A DNA stretch of 64,000 nucleotides from Nonomuraea thailandensis (lineage in GTDB: Bacteria > Actinomycetota > Actinomycetes > Streptosporangiales > Streptosporangiaceae). Positions 1 through 8,901 of the stretch are shown here, piece by piece. The translations under genes were made by a program, and so were the position numbers. The DNA lies in the NCBI RefSeq assembly GCF_024172165.1, contig NZ_JAMZEB010000002.1, positions 4,609,501-4,673,500 on the forward strand, given 5' to 3'. Below the pieces are notes generated by a model, which worked only from the letters and a program-made list of their open reading frames with translations, had not been told where the DNA came from and made no database searches. Position 1 is the first letter of the stretch, and every line of letters begins with the position of its first letter.

Positions 1-545
1 CGCACGAGACGCTCGGCGGGGTGGACATCCTGGTCCACAACGCGGGTGGCGCGCAGGCGAACGCGGACGGCGGCGCCCTGACGATCCCCGCCGGGGACTG
101 GCAGGACGCGCTGGAGCTGAACCTGCTGGCGGCGGTGCGGCTGAACTCCCTGCTGGCGCCGGGGATGCGGGAGCGGGGGTCGGGGGCGATCGTGCACATC
201 TCGACGGCCGCGCTGCTCCCGCCGGTGCCGGCGTTCGCGCACTACCAGGCGGCGAAGGCGGGGCTGGAGAGCTACAGCCGGGCCCTGGCCGCGGAGCTGG
301 CGCCGTACGGAGTCCGGGTCAACGCCCTGGGCCCCGGCAGGACCGCCACGCCCGGCGGCGAGGAGACTCGCAGGCGGTGGGCGGGCGGCGACGGGGAATC
401 GGGCGCGATCGGCACTCCCCCGCTGGGGCGCGAGGGCCGGCCCGACGACATCGCCGACGCGGTGCTCTTTCTCGTGTCCGACCGGGCGCGCTGGACCACG
501 GGGACCTATTTCTCCGTCGACGGCGGCGAATATCCCCGGAACTGA
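1..545 (+). CDS. SDR-family oxidoreductase, 5' end outside window
   Basis: NAD(P)-dependent short-chain dehydrogenase. The reading frame is open to the left edge (codons from base 3), so the Rossmann glycine motif is missing and only the C-terminal two thirds is seen. Visible family features are the NAGG motif, the catalytic serine in HIST, the YQAAK motif (YxxxK catalytic pair) and a C-terminal DGGEYP segment that fits the classical SDR fold of about 250 residues. A second SDR follows 34 bp downstream on the same strand, so the two are probably co-transcribed. Substrate cannot be inferred. The GTG at 21 falls within the fold and is not the real start. Confidence 0.9.
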   Translation, partial: HETLGGVDILVHNAGGAQANADGGALTIPAGDWQDALELNLLAAVRLNSLLAPGMRERGSGAIVHISTAALLPPVPAFAHYQAAKAGLESYSRALAAELAPYGVRVNALGPGRTATPGGEETRRRWAGGDGESGAIGTPPLGREGRPDDIADAVLFLVSDRARWTTGTYFSVDGGEYPRN

Positions 546-579
546 CGCCGGCACATCGAAGAGAAAGGGATTCATCGGC

Positions 580-1323
580 ATGCGGAATCACATCGGGAAG
601 AATGTCGTGGTCACCGGTGGCAGCAGTGGCATCGGTCTGGCGATCGCGGGATTGCTGGCGGCCGGCGGGGCCCGTGTGGTGATCACCGGGCGTTCTCAGG
701 ACGCGCTCGACGCCGCGCGTGAGCGGCTGGGCGAGAACGCGGCGGCCTTCCGCGGCGACGTGTCCTCGCTGTCCGACCTGGACGCGCTGGCCGACCGGGT
801 GAAGGGCGAGCTCGGCACGGTCGACGCCCTGTTCGTCAACGCGGGCGTCTCCCTCCTCACGCCGTTCGAGTCGACGACGGAGGAGGTGTACGACGAACTG
901 TTCGCGGTCAACGTCAAGGGCGCCTTCTTCACCGTGCAGAAGCTCGCCCCGCTGCTGAACGCGGGCGCCGGCGTGGTCCTCACCACCTCGGTCGCCGGCG
1001 CCGTCGGCATGCTGGACACCAGTGTCTACGCGGCCGGCAAGGCGGCGCTGCGCTCCATGGCGCGCAGCCTCTCCCGCGAGCTGCTGCCGCGCGCGATCCG
1101 CGTCAACGCGATCAGCCCCGGCCCCATCGACACGGGGACGCTGGAGCGTTCCATGACCAAGGAGGAGGCCGAGCGGTTCAAGGCGGAGCGCGTCACGGAC
1201 AATCCCATGCGGCGTTTCGGCACTCTCACCGAGATCGCCGTCGCGGCCGCGTTCCTCGCCTTCGACGCGACGTACACCGCGGGCGTCGAGCTCGCCGTGG
1301 ACGGCGGGGTCACCCAGCTCTGA
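580..1323 (+). CDS. SDR-family oxidoreductase
   Basis: Complete classical short-chain dehydrogenase of 247 residues. Seen: N-terminal cofactor motif GGSSGIG (TGxxxGxG type), NAG at the end of beta-4, catalytic Ser in TTSVAG, YAAGK (Tyr/Lys pair) and a C-terminal DGGVTQL. The cofactor is NAD(H) or NADP(H), and the substrate is unknown. It follows the partial SDR closely and is likely in the same transcript. Its last 14 bases overlap the 3' end of the convergent LysR gene, so no separate terminator is present. The LysR gene is the obvious candidate regulator, although it is convergent rather than divergent. Confidence 0.93.
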   Translation: MRNHIGKNVVVTGGSSGIGLAIAGLLAAGGARVVITGRSQDALDAARERLGENAAAFRGDVSSLSDLDALADRVKGELGTVDALFVNAGVSLLTPFESTTEEVYDELFAVNVKGAFFTVQKLAPLLNAGAGVVLTTSVAGAVGMLDTSVYAAGKAALRSMARSLSRELLPRAIRVNAISPGPIDTGTLERSMTKEEAERFKAERVTDNPMRRFGTLTEIAVAAAFLAFDATYTAGVELAVDGGVTQL

Positions 1324-2230
1324 CCGGCTCCGCGGCGCCTGGCCGATGGAAGGAGGCGGAGTCGTCCCAGCTCTCCTGACGCAGGAGCTCCAGCAGGGCG
1401 GTCGCCGCCGGGCCCGCGTCGGACCGGACCACGGCGATGACCGGCTGGGACACGGCCGGGAACACCGGACGCGCGAGGTGCTCGTACCCGCGGGGCACCG
1501 CGGAGGCCGGGACGAGCGTCACTCCCAGGCCGTGGGCGGCCCATCGCACGGCTGTCGCCGTCTGGGAGACGCGGGCGACCGTGGCCGGGGTCAGGCCGTT
1601 GTTCCGCGAGACCTCCAGCAGCACGCCGTCCAGTGCGCTGTCGCGGTCGAACCTGATCCACGGCCCGCCCTCCAGCTCGCGCAGCTCGACCCGGTCCGCC
1701 GCGAGCCGAGGGTGCCCGGCGCCCAGCACCGCGACGAACTCCTCCTCGCCGAGGTGGTGGGCGTTCGCGGGGCTGCGCTCGCACGCCGCCATCAGGGCGA
1801 GGCCCAGCGCGCCCTTGCGGCACAGCCGGTCCAGCTCGGCGGAGCTCGACTCCTCGAAGACGGTGACCTCCAGCCGCCGGAAGCGGCGCCGCAGCGCCCC
1901 CAGCGCGCCCGGGAGCTGCCGCGTGCCGAAGCCCAGCTGCGCCGCGACGACCAGCTCGCCCGCCAGGTCGTCCGCGCCGGCCCGCGCGGTCGCCCGCGCC
2001 CGCCGGGCCGCGCTGACCGCGACCTCCGCCTCCTTCAGGAACGCCCGGCCGACCGCGGTGGGCACCAGCCCGGCCGGCGTCCGGGTGAACAGGGTCACGC
2101 CGAGGTCGCGCTCCAGGTTGCGGATCTGCTGGGACATCGACGGCTGGGCGACCCGCAGCGACTCCGCCGCCGCCGTCACCGAGCCCTCCGCCGCGACCGC
2201 CAGGGCGTACTCGAACTGGCGAAGGCTCAT
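1310..2230 (-). CDS. LysR-family transcriptional regulator
   Basis: LysR-type regulator of 306 residues. The N-terminal winged helix (residues 1-60, MSLRQFEYALAV then a helix-turn-helix around AAESLRVAQPSMSQQI) is followed by a co-inducer-binding domain of two alpha/beta lobes. The ATG at 2230 is preceded by GGAGG at a sensible spacing and gives the usual LysR N-terminus. A TTG 18 bp further upstream is less likely because it overlaps that ribosome binding site. It is convergent with the SDR gene and overlaps it by 14 bp. The effector is unknown. Confidence 0.92.
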   Translation of the reverse strand: MSLRQFEYALAVAAEGSVTAAAESLRVAQPSMSQQIRNLERDLGVTLFTRTPAGLVPTAVGRAFLKEAEVAVSAARRARATARAGADDLAGELVVAAQLGFGTRQLPGALGALRRRFRRLEVTVFEESSSAELDRLCRKGALGLALMAACERSPANAHHLGEEEFVAVLGAGHPRLAADRVELRELEGGPWIRFDRDSALDGVLLEVSRNNGLTPATVARVSQTATAVRWAAHGLGVTLVPASAVPRGYEHLARPVFPAVSQPVIAVVRSDAGPAATALLELLRQESWDDSASFHRPGAAEPVRAG

Positions 2231-2327
2231 CGGCTTCCGTTCCTCCAAGTCATCGCGGGCCCACCCGCCACCCTCGCCTCAACGCGCTTGCCTCGCGAAC
2301 CCTTCCCGGGGGGACGACCCGGGTGGC

Positions 2328-2912
2328 TCAGCTCCGGGTCGTGCGGCCGGTGCCGAGGACGGCCCGGCTGCTGCGCAGGAAGGAGGCGGCGACGGTGGCC
2401 GGCTGGTCGAGGTATCCGGCGACCATGGCGCCGTCGCGGATCAGCATGAGGTCGTCGGCGGCCTCCGCGGGGTCCGCGAGACCGAGCGGGGCGATGAGCT
2501 GCTCGAACGTCGTCCTGTTCCAGCGTCGGTGCGCGTCGACGGCCTTGCGGATCGGGCTGTCGGGGTCGGGGTACTCGGCGGCGGCGTTGATGAAGGGACA
2601 GCCGCGGAAGCCGGGCGCGCAGGCGATGAGCCCGATCGCCTCCGAGATCACCCGCAGGGTGGCCTCGACGTCGCCGTCACCCTGCTTGATCGCTCCGCCG
2701 ATGCCGTCGCGCTCCAGTGCCGCGCGGCGTTCGAGGTAGGCGACGACGAGGTCGTCCTTGCTCTTGAAGTGCCGGTAGAACGTCACCTTCGTCGTGCCCG
2801 CGAGGTCGATGACCTTGTCGACGCTCACGGCGCGCAGCCCGTGCGCGTAGAACAGCTCGCTCGCCGCCTCCAGGAGGCGTTCACGCATGGGGCTGTTCAT
2901 GAACGAGATCAT
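2328..2912 (-). CDS. TetR-family transcriptional regulator
   Basis: TetR/AcrR repressor of about 190 residues. The N-terminal HTH runs over residues 9-55 (helix pair around DKVIDLAGTTKVTFYRHF, a standard TetR recognition helix), followed by an all-helical ligand domain. Three in-frame ATG codons lie within the first nine residues. The start at residue 5 or 9 would fit the family as well as the first. It is divergent from the DUF308-like membrane protein, with a 24-bp imperfect palindrome in the shared intergenic region, so it probably represses that gene and itself. Confidence 0.9.
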   Translation of the reverse strand: MISFMNSPMRERLLEAASELFYAHGLRAVSVDKVIDLAGTTKVTFYRHFKSKDDLVVAYLERRAALERDGIGGAIKQGDGDVEATLRVISEAIGLIACAPGFRGCPFINAAAEYPDPDSPIRKAVDAHRRWNRTTFEQLIAPLGLADPAEAADDLMLIRDGAMVAGYLDQPATVAASFLRSSRAVLGTGRTTRS

Positions 2913-2972
2913 ACGCGCCCTTCCTCCCTGCCCCTTGCGCCGGACCTGACCTCCGGGTTACCGTTTCGCCTC

Positions 2973-2996
2973 GGTAGAGTTACTAGTCATTCTACC
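2973..2996. promoter_or_regulatory. Probable TetR operator
   Basis: A 24-bp imperfect palindrome whose two 12-bp halves match at 10 of 12 positions (outer arms GGTAGA / TCTACC, inner ACT / AGT). It lies between the divergent TetR gene (ends upstream at 2912) and the membrane protein starting at 3024. The size and symmetry are typical of TetR-family operators. The assignment to this TetR is inferred from position. Confidence 0.6.
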
Positions 2997-3023
2997 TACT
3001 CCCTCCGTCGAGAAGAGAAGGCC

Positions 3024-3581
3024 ATGACCACCGTCATCGACACGAACGCCGGCCGCACCGCAGCGGCGTTGCGCAACCTCTACGTGGTGCGATTCGGATT
3101 CGCCCTCGTCTGGGCGATCCTGCTGGTCCTGACCGGGCCGGGTTCCGGCCCGGTCAGCGTGGCGCTGCTCGTGATCTATCCGCTGTTCGACGTCGCCGCG
3201 GCCATCACCGACCTGCGCGTCTCGAAGACCGCACGCCCCGCCGCGGCCCTGTACGTCAACCTGGCACTCAGCCTGCTCACCGCCATCGGCCTGGCCATCG
3301 CGGGAGCCTCGGGCGTGGCCGCGGTGCTGCGGGTCTGGGGCGCGTGGGCGATCACCGCCGGGATCGTGCAGCTCATCGTGGCCGTCGGCCGCCGCCGGCT
3401 CGGCGGCCAGTGGGCGATGATCCTCAGCGGGGCGATCTCCACGGTCGCCGGAACGGCGTTCATCCTCCAGGCCGGTACGCCGACCGCATCGCTGACCAGC
3501 CTCGCCGGGTACGCGACCATCGGCGGCGTCTTCTTCCTCGTCTCCGCCCTGCGCCTGCACCGCACCGCGAAGAGCACGTGA
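3024..3581 (+). CDS. Small polytopic membrane protein, DUF308-like
   Basis: A 185-residue integral membrane protein with about six hydrophobic segments (for example around LYVVRFGFALVWAILLVL, VALLVIYPLF, LYVNLALSLLTAIGL, VWGAWAITAGIVQL, ILSGAISTVAGTAFI and GGVFFLVSALRL). The layout resembles the DUF308/HdeD-like family, whose biochemical role is not established. The start follows AGAGAAGG. It is divergent from a TetR repressor with a shared palindromic operator, so expression is probably induced by an unknown small molecule. Confidence 0.8.
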   Translation: MTTVIDTNAGRTAAALRNLYVVRFGFALVWAILLVLTGPGSGPVSVALLVIYPLFDVAAAITDLRVSKTARPAAALYVNLALSLLTAIGLAIAGASGVAAVLRVWGAWAITAGIVQLIVAVGRRRLGGQWAMILSGAISTVAGTAFILQAGTPTASLTSLAGYATIGGVFFLVSALRLHRTAKST

Positions 3582-3742
3582 CCCCGCCCGGCCGTCGGCC
3601 ACCGGCGCGGCGGACACGGAGCGGCGCGCGGAGAAGGTCTCGATGATCAGCCCGAGCAGGAGGCAGTTGGTGTCGGAGCAGCAGTGTCCTGACCGGGGGC
3701 GAACGGGGCGTTCGAAGTGGATCTCGTGCGTAGGGTGTCGGC

Positions 3743-4174
3743 ATGTCACTGAGCCGCCTGGTCCTGCGGTCCGGCCGTCCGATCGAGCTCTTCGAGCTGC
3801 GCCTGTACGCGACGTACAGCGCGATGCTGGAGGGCTATCCGTGCAAGCCCGTCAACGAGATGGAGGTCCGCGGTCTCCTGCGGACCGCCGAACGCGCCTT
3901 TCCCGCCGCTCCGGTCCATCTCGTTCCGCCGCCCCTCGAGTACCCGGACCGGACCGCGGGCGCGTTCGGCCCGGTCGAGGTGCTGCCCTCCGTGGCCTGC
4001 GCCGGCGCCTTCCGCTCCACGGCGATCAGCCCTGTCCACGACCCGGTGCTGTACCGCTCCTCTCTCACCGTCGTGTGGTTCCAGCCCACCACGGACGTCC
4101 CCTCCGGCGACGACGCCGACCACGTCCTTCGCGACCTCCGCTGGGAGGAGCTGGCCCAGGACTACGAGCTCTAA
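3743..4174 (+). CDS. Conserved hypothetical protein
   Basis: A 143-residue soluble protein with no signal peptide or membrane segment and no catalytic motif that I recognise. It starts MSLSRLVLRSG and contains the stretch FELRLYATYSAMLEGYP, which looks like a conserved actinobacterial family rather than a chance frame. Codon use matches its neighbours. It stands alone between the DUF308-like gene and a decayed gene. Function not assigned. Confidence 0.7.
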   Translation: MSLSRLVLRSGRPIELFELRLYATYSAMLEGYPCKPVNEMEVRGLLRTAERAFPAAPVHLVPPPLEYPDRTAGAFGPVEVLPSVACAGAFRSTAISPVHDPVLYRSSLTVVWFQPTTDVPSGDDADHVLRDLRWEELAQDYEL

Positions 4175-4265
4175 CGGCTGCGCGGTGCTCATGACGGATC
4201 TATGACGCCGTCCGCTCATACTGACGCCGCCCTCAGCACCCCTCATCGGAGGCGACAGGTCCCGA

Positions 4266-4740
4266 GTGTTCGGGATCTCCGTGGTCGGCGTGGCGCTCCT
4301 CGGGAGCCTGGCCCTACCGGCCGTCCCCGCCTCCGCCCGGAGCCAGGCGGAGGGCGCGCGTGGCGGCCGGGGTTCCGGCGAGCGAACGCGCCTGGTGGGA
4401 TCGGGCCAGCGAGTGGCTCACCGGCTCGGGGACGGCCGGGATCCGTCGGCCACGGCAACACGACCAACGCCTTCGCCGGCTTCTTCGGCGACGACCCCGC
4501 CGGGCTGGTACGGGTGGAGCTCGCCGGCGCGGCCCTCACGCTGGCCGTCCCGGCCGCGAGCCAGAAGGCCCGGGCGGCGGTCGAGGACAACACCGTCACC
4601 TACGGCGGCGCTTTCGGTGCGGGCGTGGACCTGGCGTACGAGGTCACGCCGGAGGCGTTGAAGGAGACGGTCGTCCTGCACGCGCCACCACGGGAAGAGG
4701 CCGTCCACCGGTTCTCGGTGCGGGCCGAGGGACTGCGGCG
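4266..4740 (+). pseudogene. Remnant of a secreted Rhs/cell-wall-type protein
   Basis: Coding similarity is spread over three frames. A signal peptide (VFGISVVGVALLGSLALP, cleavage after ASA) begins at a GTG at 4266. A short segment AWWDRASEWLTGSGTA lies in a second frame near 4380-4430. A third-frame segment from about 4455 contains NAFAGFFGDD and later NTVTYGGAFGAGVDLAYEVT and LKETVVLHAPP. The last resembles the conserved N-terminal region of large secreted Rhs/DNRLRE-type actinobacterial proteins (GVDLxYEVTPxGLKExVVL). The rest of such a protein is absent, and the reading frame dissolves before the 3' end of the convergent regulator. I read this as a frameshifted, truncated relic. Confidence 0.6.
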
Positions 4741-4834
4741 ACGCCGCGGTGACGATGACCGGCGTCCGCCGGAAGCCGCGTGGTGGGCTCGGCGGGCTCG
4801 GTGGCCTCGGCGGGCGCGGTGGTGCGCGTCGCTC

Positions 4835-7800
4835 TCAGCCGAGGCCGGAGCCGAGGCCGGGGCCGGGGCCGGGGCCGACGCGGGCCGCTTCCGGCGAGCC
4901 GACCTGTGAGAACAGGTCCCGGGCGCGGTCCCAGGCGGCCTCGGCGTCCGCCCGCTCACCGCGGGCCGCGTGCACGTCCCCCAGCGCGCTGAGCGCGCGG
5001 GCCTGCCACAGCGGCGTCAGGATGGAGCCGAAGATCCGCAGCGCCTCGGTGAGCTGGCCGCGCGCCTGCTCGTGCTCCCCACGCCGGTGGTGGAGCCGGC
5101 CGAGCCCGACCCGGATGCGGCCGTCGGTCAGCGGCTCGCCGAGCGGCCGGTTCAGGGCCAGGGCCTGCTGGAAGAGACCCGCCGCGGCCGCGTGCGCGCC
5201 GGTCTCCAGGCGGACCAGGCCGAGGGCGTACCGGGCCTCCGCCTCCTCGCGGGGGTCGCCCAGCTCCTGCGAGATCGCCAGCATCTCCTTGAAGCTCGAC
5301 TCGGCCGCGTCGAGCCCGCCGGTACCGAGCTGGAGCTGGCCCAGCCAGTACAGCACCTCGGCGCGGATCCGGCGGTCGCCGCCGCTACCCACCACGAGCG
5401 CCCGCTCCAGCAGCGGCCTGGCCTGCTCGAACCGGCCCGACTCCACCAGGAGCTGGCCCAGCGAGCGCGACAGGAGCGTCTCGGCGCCGCGGTCGCCGGA
5501 GGCGCGATGCACCTCCAGCGCCTCCAGGTGCCGGACGATGGCCCGGTCGTAGTGGCCGACCATGCCCTCGACGTGGGCCGCTATCCCGAGCGCGTACACC
5601 CGTCCGCGCGCGTCGCCGATCCGGGCGAACACGCGCAGCGACTCGTCGAGCACGGCGGCGGCCTCGGCGTACTCGTGCCGGTAGGCGCCCAGGAGCCCCA
5701 GCCCCGTGAGCATGGTCGCGGTGCCGCGCAGGTTGCCGGCGCGGCGCGTGCACGCCAGCGCCCGGCGCAGGGCGTCCTCGAAGTCGTCGTTGTGGCCGCG
5801 GGTCAGGAACAGCGTGTGCGCGCTGGAGACGAGGTCCCAGCACAGCTCGTCCAGGTCCAGCTCGGCGGCCTGCCTGACGGCCATGACGAGGTTGCGGTGC
5901 TCGGTGTCGTACCAGGCGAGGGGGTCCTCGCCGATCAGCGTGGCGGGGTCGCCCGCGCTCCAGCGGGGCGCGGTGCCGCGCAGGGTGCCGTAGTCGCCGC
6001 CGGACAGCGTGATGCGGGCCTGCTCGGCGAGGGCCAGCCAGCCGCCGAGGGCGCGGGCGACGGCCGGGCGTACGTCCTCGGTGGTCATCTCCCTGGCGAA
6101 CAACCGGATGAGGTCGTGCAGGTGGTAGCGGGCCCGGGAGTCGCCGGGGCCCTCCGGCACGCCCGCGGAGCTCTCCAGGAGGCGGGAGCGGGCCAGCTCG
6201 GCGATCAGGTCACCGGCCGCGGCGAGGCCGGTGTCGAGCAGGGCGGCGCACGTCCAGGCGGAGAAGTCCGGCGCGTACAGGCGGGCCAGCAGGCGCAGCA
6301 GCCGTTTCGCGCCGGCGCTGAGCCGGTGGTAGCTGTAGCTGAGGCTGCCGCGGATCTCCAGGTCGCCGTAGGCCAGCTCGTCCAGGCGGCGGTTCTCGTC
6401 CGCCAGGCGGCCGGCCAGCTCGGCGAGCGTGGCACCGGAGCGCACGACCAGCCGGGCTCCCGTGATGCGCAGCGCGAGGGGCAGGCCGCCGCACAGCCGG
6501 ACGACCTCGCGCGCCGCCCGCGACTCGGCCGCGACCCGCTCGGCCCCCGCGATGCGGCCCAGCAGCTCGACAGCGCGGCCCGGCTCCAGGACGTCCAGCT
6601 CGGCCAGCCGGGCGCCGGGCAGGCCGGCCAGCTTGGCGCGGCTGGTCACCAGCACGGCGCAGCCCGGCGTGCCCGGGATCAGCGGCCGGATCTGCGCCTC
6701 GTCGGCGGCGTTGTCGAGGACGACGAGCAGGCGGCGGCCGGCCAGGCGGGAGCGGTACTCCTCGGCGCGTTCGGCCACCGCCCGCGGGATCTGCGCGCCG
6801 GCCACGCCGAGCCCGCGCAGGAAGCGGGCCAGCACCTCGCCGGGTTCCGCCCGGTGCGCCTCCCAGCCGCCGCGCAGGTCCACGTAGAGCTGGCCGTCGG
6901 GGAAGGCGCCGGAGACGGCGTGCGCCACGTGCACGGCGAGGGTGGTCTTGCCCACCCCGGCCGGCCCGCTGATCGCCACGACGAGCACGGTGCCGCCGCC
7001 GTTCCCGCCCGCCCGCAGGCGTTCCCCCAGCTCGGCGGCGATCTCGTCCCTGCCGGTGAGGTCGGCCACGTCCGGGGGGAGCTGGCGGGGTCGGCCCGGC
7101 CGGGCGCGCGGCGTGACCGGCGCGGCAGGCAGGTCGAGCGAGTCGTCGCCGGTCAGGACGGCGTGCTCCAGCCGGCGCAGCGTCCCGCCCGGCTCCAGGC
7201 CCAGCTCCTCGATGAGCGCCGCGCGGGTCCGGCGGTAGACCTCCAGCGCGTCGGCGGTGCGCCCGTCGCGGTAGAGCGCCAGCATCAGCAGCCCGCACAG
7301 CCGCTCGCGCAGCGGGTGCTCGGCCACCAGGGCCGCCAGCTCCCCCGCGACCTCGTGGTGGCGGCCCAGCCGCAGCTCCAGCTCCAGGCACTCCTCCAGG
7401 ACCTCCAGCCGCCGTTCCTGAAGGCCGCGGGCCTTGGACACGACCAGGTGGTTGTCGATGCCGGCCAGCGGCTGGCCGCGCCACAGCGCCAGCGCGGCCC
7501 GCAGCCGGGCGGCCGCGTCCTGCTCCGCGCCGGCTCTGCGGGCCTCGCCGACCTGGTGCTCGAAGGCGAGCAGGTCGAGCTCGCCGGGGGCCGCCGCCAG
7601 CAGGTAGCCGCGGGGCCTGGTCTCGATCGTCCCGGCGGGGACGCCGCCGCTCTCCAGGGTCCTGCGCAGCCGTCCGACGCCGTTCTGGATCTGCCTGCGG
7701 GCGGTGGCCGGCGTCCGCCCGGGCCAGACGGACTCGACCAGCGCGTCCACGGTCACCAGGTGGTTGGCTCCCAGGAGCAGCAGGGCCAGCAGCTCGCGCT

Positions 7801-7885
7801 GGTTGTGCCCGTGCACGGGCACGGGGCGGCCGCACGCCGTCACCTCGAGCGATCCCAGGACCCCGAACCACGCCTCGCCGTACAC
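4835..7885 (-). CDS. SARP/BTAD regulator with NB-ARC and TPR domains
   Basis: A 1016-residue AfsR-like regulator. The GTG at 7885 is preceded by GGGAG and gives the family N-terminus (VYGEAWFGVLGSLEV). An OmpR-type winged helix occupies about residues 1-95, with a bacterial transcriptional activation domain at about 100-245 (LWRGQPL, EELGLEPG). An NB-ARC ATPase follows, with Walker A GPAGVGKTT at 307-315 and a Walker B-like LLVVLDN near 390. The C-terminal third is tetratricopeptide-like helical repeats. The last residues are a low-complexity GPGPGPGLGSG tail. Such proteins usually activate secondary-metabolite genes, but none is adjacent, so the target is unknown. Confidence 0.93.
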   Translation of the reverse strand: MYGEAWFGVLGSLEVTACGRPVPVHGHNQRELLALLLLGANHLVTVDALVESVWPGRTPATARRQIQNGVGRLRRTLESGGVPAGTIETRPRGYLLAAAPGELDLLAFEHQVGEARRAGAEQDAAARLRAALALWRGQPLAGIDNHLVVSKARGLQERRLEVLEECLELELRLGRHHEVAGELAALVAEHPLRERLCGLLMLALYRDGRTADALEVYRRTRAALIEELGLEPGGTLRRLEHAVLTGDDSLDLPAAPVTPRARPGRPRQLPPDVADLTGRDEIAAELGERLRAGGNGGGTVLVVAISGPAGVGKTTLAVHVAHAVSGAFPDGQLYVDLRGGWEAHRAEPGEVLARFLRGLGVAGAQIPRAVAERAEEYRSRLAGRRLLVVLDNAADEAQIRPLIPGTPGCAVLVTSRAKLAGLPGARLAELDVLEPGRAVELLGRIAGAERVAAESRAAREVVRLCGGLPLALRITGARLVVRSGATLAELAGRLADENRRLDELAYGDLEIRGSLSYSYHRLSAGAKRLLRLLARLYAPDFSAWTCAALLDTGLAAAGDLIAELARSRLLESSAGVPEGPGDSRARYHLHDLIRLFAREMTTEDVRPAVARALGGWLALAEQARITLSGGDYGTLRGTAPRWSAGDPATLIGEDPLAWYDTEHRNLVMAVRQAAELDLDELCWDLVSSAHTLFLTRGHNDDFEDALRRALACTRRAGNLRGTATMLTGLGLLGAYRHEYAEAAAVLDESLRVFARIGDARGRVYALGIAAHVEGMVGHYDRAIVRHLEALEVHRASGDRGAETLLSRSLGQLLVESGRFEQARPLLERALVVGSGGDRRIRAEVLYWLGQLQLGTGGLDAAESSFKEMLAISQELGDPREEAEARYALGLVRLETGAHAAAAGLFQQALALNRPLGEPLTDGRIRVGLGRLHHRRGEHEQARGQLTEALRIFGSILTPLWQARALSALGDVHAARGERADAEAAWDRARDLFSQVGSPEAARVGPGPGPGLGSGLG

Positions 7886-8049
7886 GCCGTACTCCCGCGG
7901 GGAAAGAGTGAGTGCGATGCGAAGAGTCAAGTGTAGTGAGGCGGCCTTCACCCGGGCTTGTCAAGATGTGCGAATCTTCGGGGCGTCACGCTGTGGTGTT
8001 CATCGCGGCGGCCTGCGCGATCGCGCCCGCGACCGTCGCCCGTGGGCGG

Positions 8050-8826
8050 CTAGCCGGCAGGCGACGGCGGCGCCTCGGCGACGAAGCACATGAAGCTGAT
8101 CCCGGCGAACGGCTCGGGCGCGTCCGGCGCGGTCTGCGGCTCGCTGATGACGGTGAGGCGGAAGCCCGCGCCGGTGAAGGCGTCGGTCATCGCGTGCAAC
8201 GGCCGCCGCCAGAAGGTCAGCGGGAAGGACTTCCCGTTGAACGTCCACAGGTCGGTGTAGCTGGTGGTCTCGCGGTAGACGGGCCGGGGATCCTCGCTCA
8301 GCCATTCCACGAACGGGTGGTTCACCGACGCGATCAGCCGGCCGCCGGGCCTGAGGACTCGCCGCATCTCGGCCAGCGTCGGCCCCCAGTCCTCCAGGTA
8401 GTGCAGCACCAGCGACGCGACCACGTCGTCGAACTCGCCGTCGGCGAACGGCAGCGGATCGCGCACGTCGGCCACCCGCAGGTCCGCGTCCTCGCCGAGC
8501 CGCCGCCTGGCCACCGCCAGCATTCCGGCGCTGATGTCGATACCGGTGACGACGGCGCCGCGCTCGCGCAGCGCGGCGGTCAGGGGGCCGGAGCCGCAGC
8601 CGGCGTCCAGGATCCGGCGGCCGGCCACGTCGCCGGCGAGGGCGATCATCGCGGGCCGCTCGATGTAGGCGTTGAGGAGGCTGCTCTCGTTCTCCGCCGA
8701 GTACTCCTCGGCGAAGCCGTCGTAGTCGTTCACCGGGATCGCCGGATCGAGGGGTTCCGTGGCCGGTGTGATCCAGTCAGGGCGCTGGACGCCGGAGCTC
8801 TCGGGCACGTCGGTGGCGGGTTCCAT
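8050..8826 (-). CDS. Class I SAM-dependent methyltransferase
   Basis: A 258-residue soluble methyltransferase of the Methyltransf_11/25 type. Motif I is ILDAGCGSGPLT, followed by the acidic post-I region (VTGIDISAGML), motif II around EFDDVVASLVLHYLEDW and motif III LRPGGRLIASVNHP. The substrate is unknown. It lies downstream of the eight-gene glycan operon on the same strand, with about 75 bp between it and the phosphatase gene, so it may be transcribed separately. Upstream of the divergent side is the SARP-type regulator. Confidence 0.9.
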   Translation of the reverse strand: MEPATDVPESSGVQRPDWITPATEPLDPAIPVNDYDGFAEEYSAENESSLLNAYIERPAMIALAGDVAGRRILDAGCGSGPLTAALRERGAVVTGIDISAGMLAVARRRLGEDADLRVADVRDPLPFADGEFDDVVASLVLHYLEDWGPTLAEMRRVLRPGGRLIASVNHPFVEWLSEDPRPVYRETTSYTDLWTFNGKSFPLTFWRRPLHAMTDAFTGAGFRLTVISEPQTAPDAPEPFAGISFMCFVAEAPPSPAG

Positions 8827-8901
8827 CGTCGCAGCCTAGCCATCTCCCGTCCCGCTACGGGGGGTTTCGTGTCAGGTCTCCCGAGCCGCGGCGCGGTGGC
8901 G

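Noticed and set aside
4970..7936. Long plus-strand frame (988 codons) opposite the SARP gene
   Set aside because: It mirrors the strongly supported minus-strand gene, is Gln/Ala/Gly/Val-rich without domains, and is an artefact of high GC codon bias.
7930..7964. Sigma-70 promoter of the SARP gene (TTGACA at 7959-7964 on the minus strand)
   Set aside because: The -35 match is perfect, but no good -10 hexamer lies at 16-18 bp; the nearest, TACACT, is at 23 bp.
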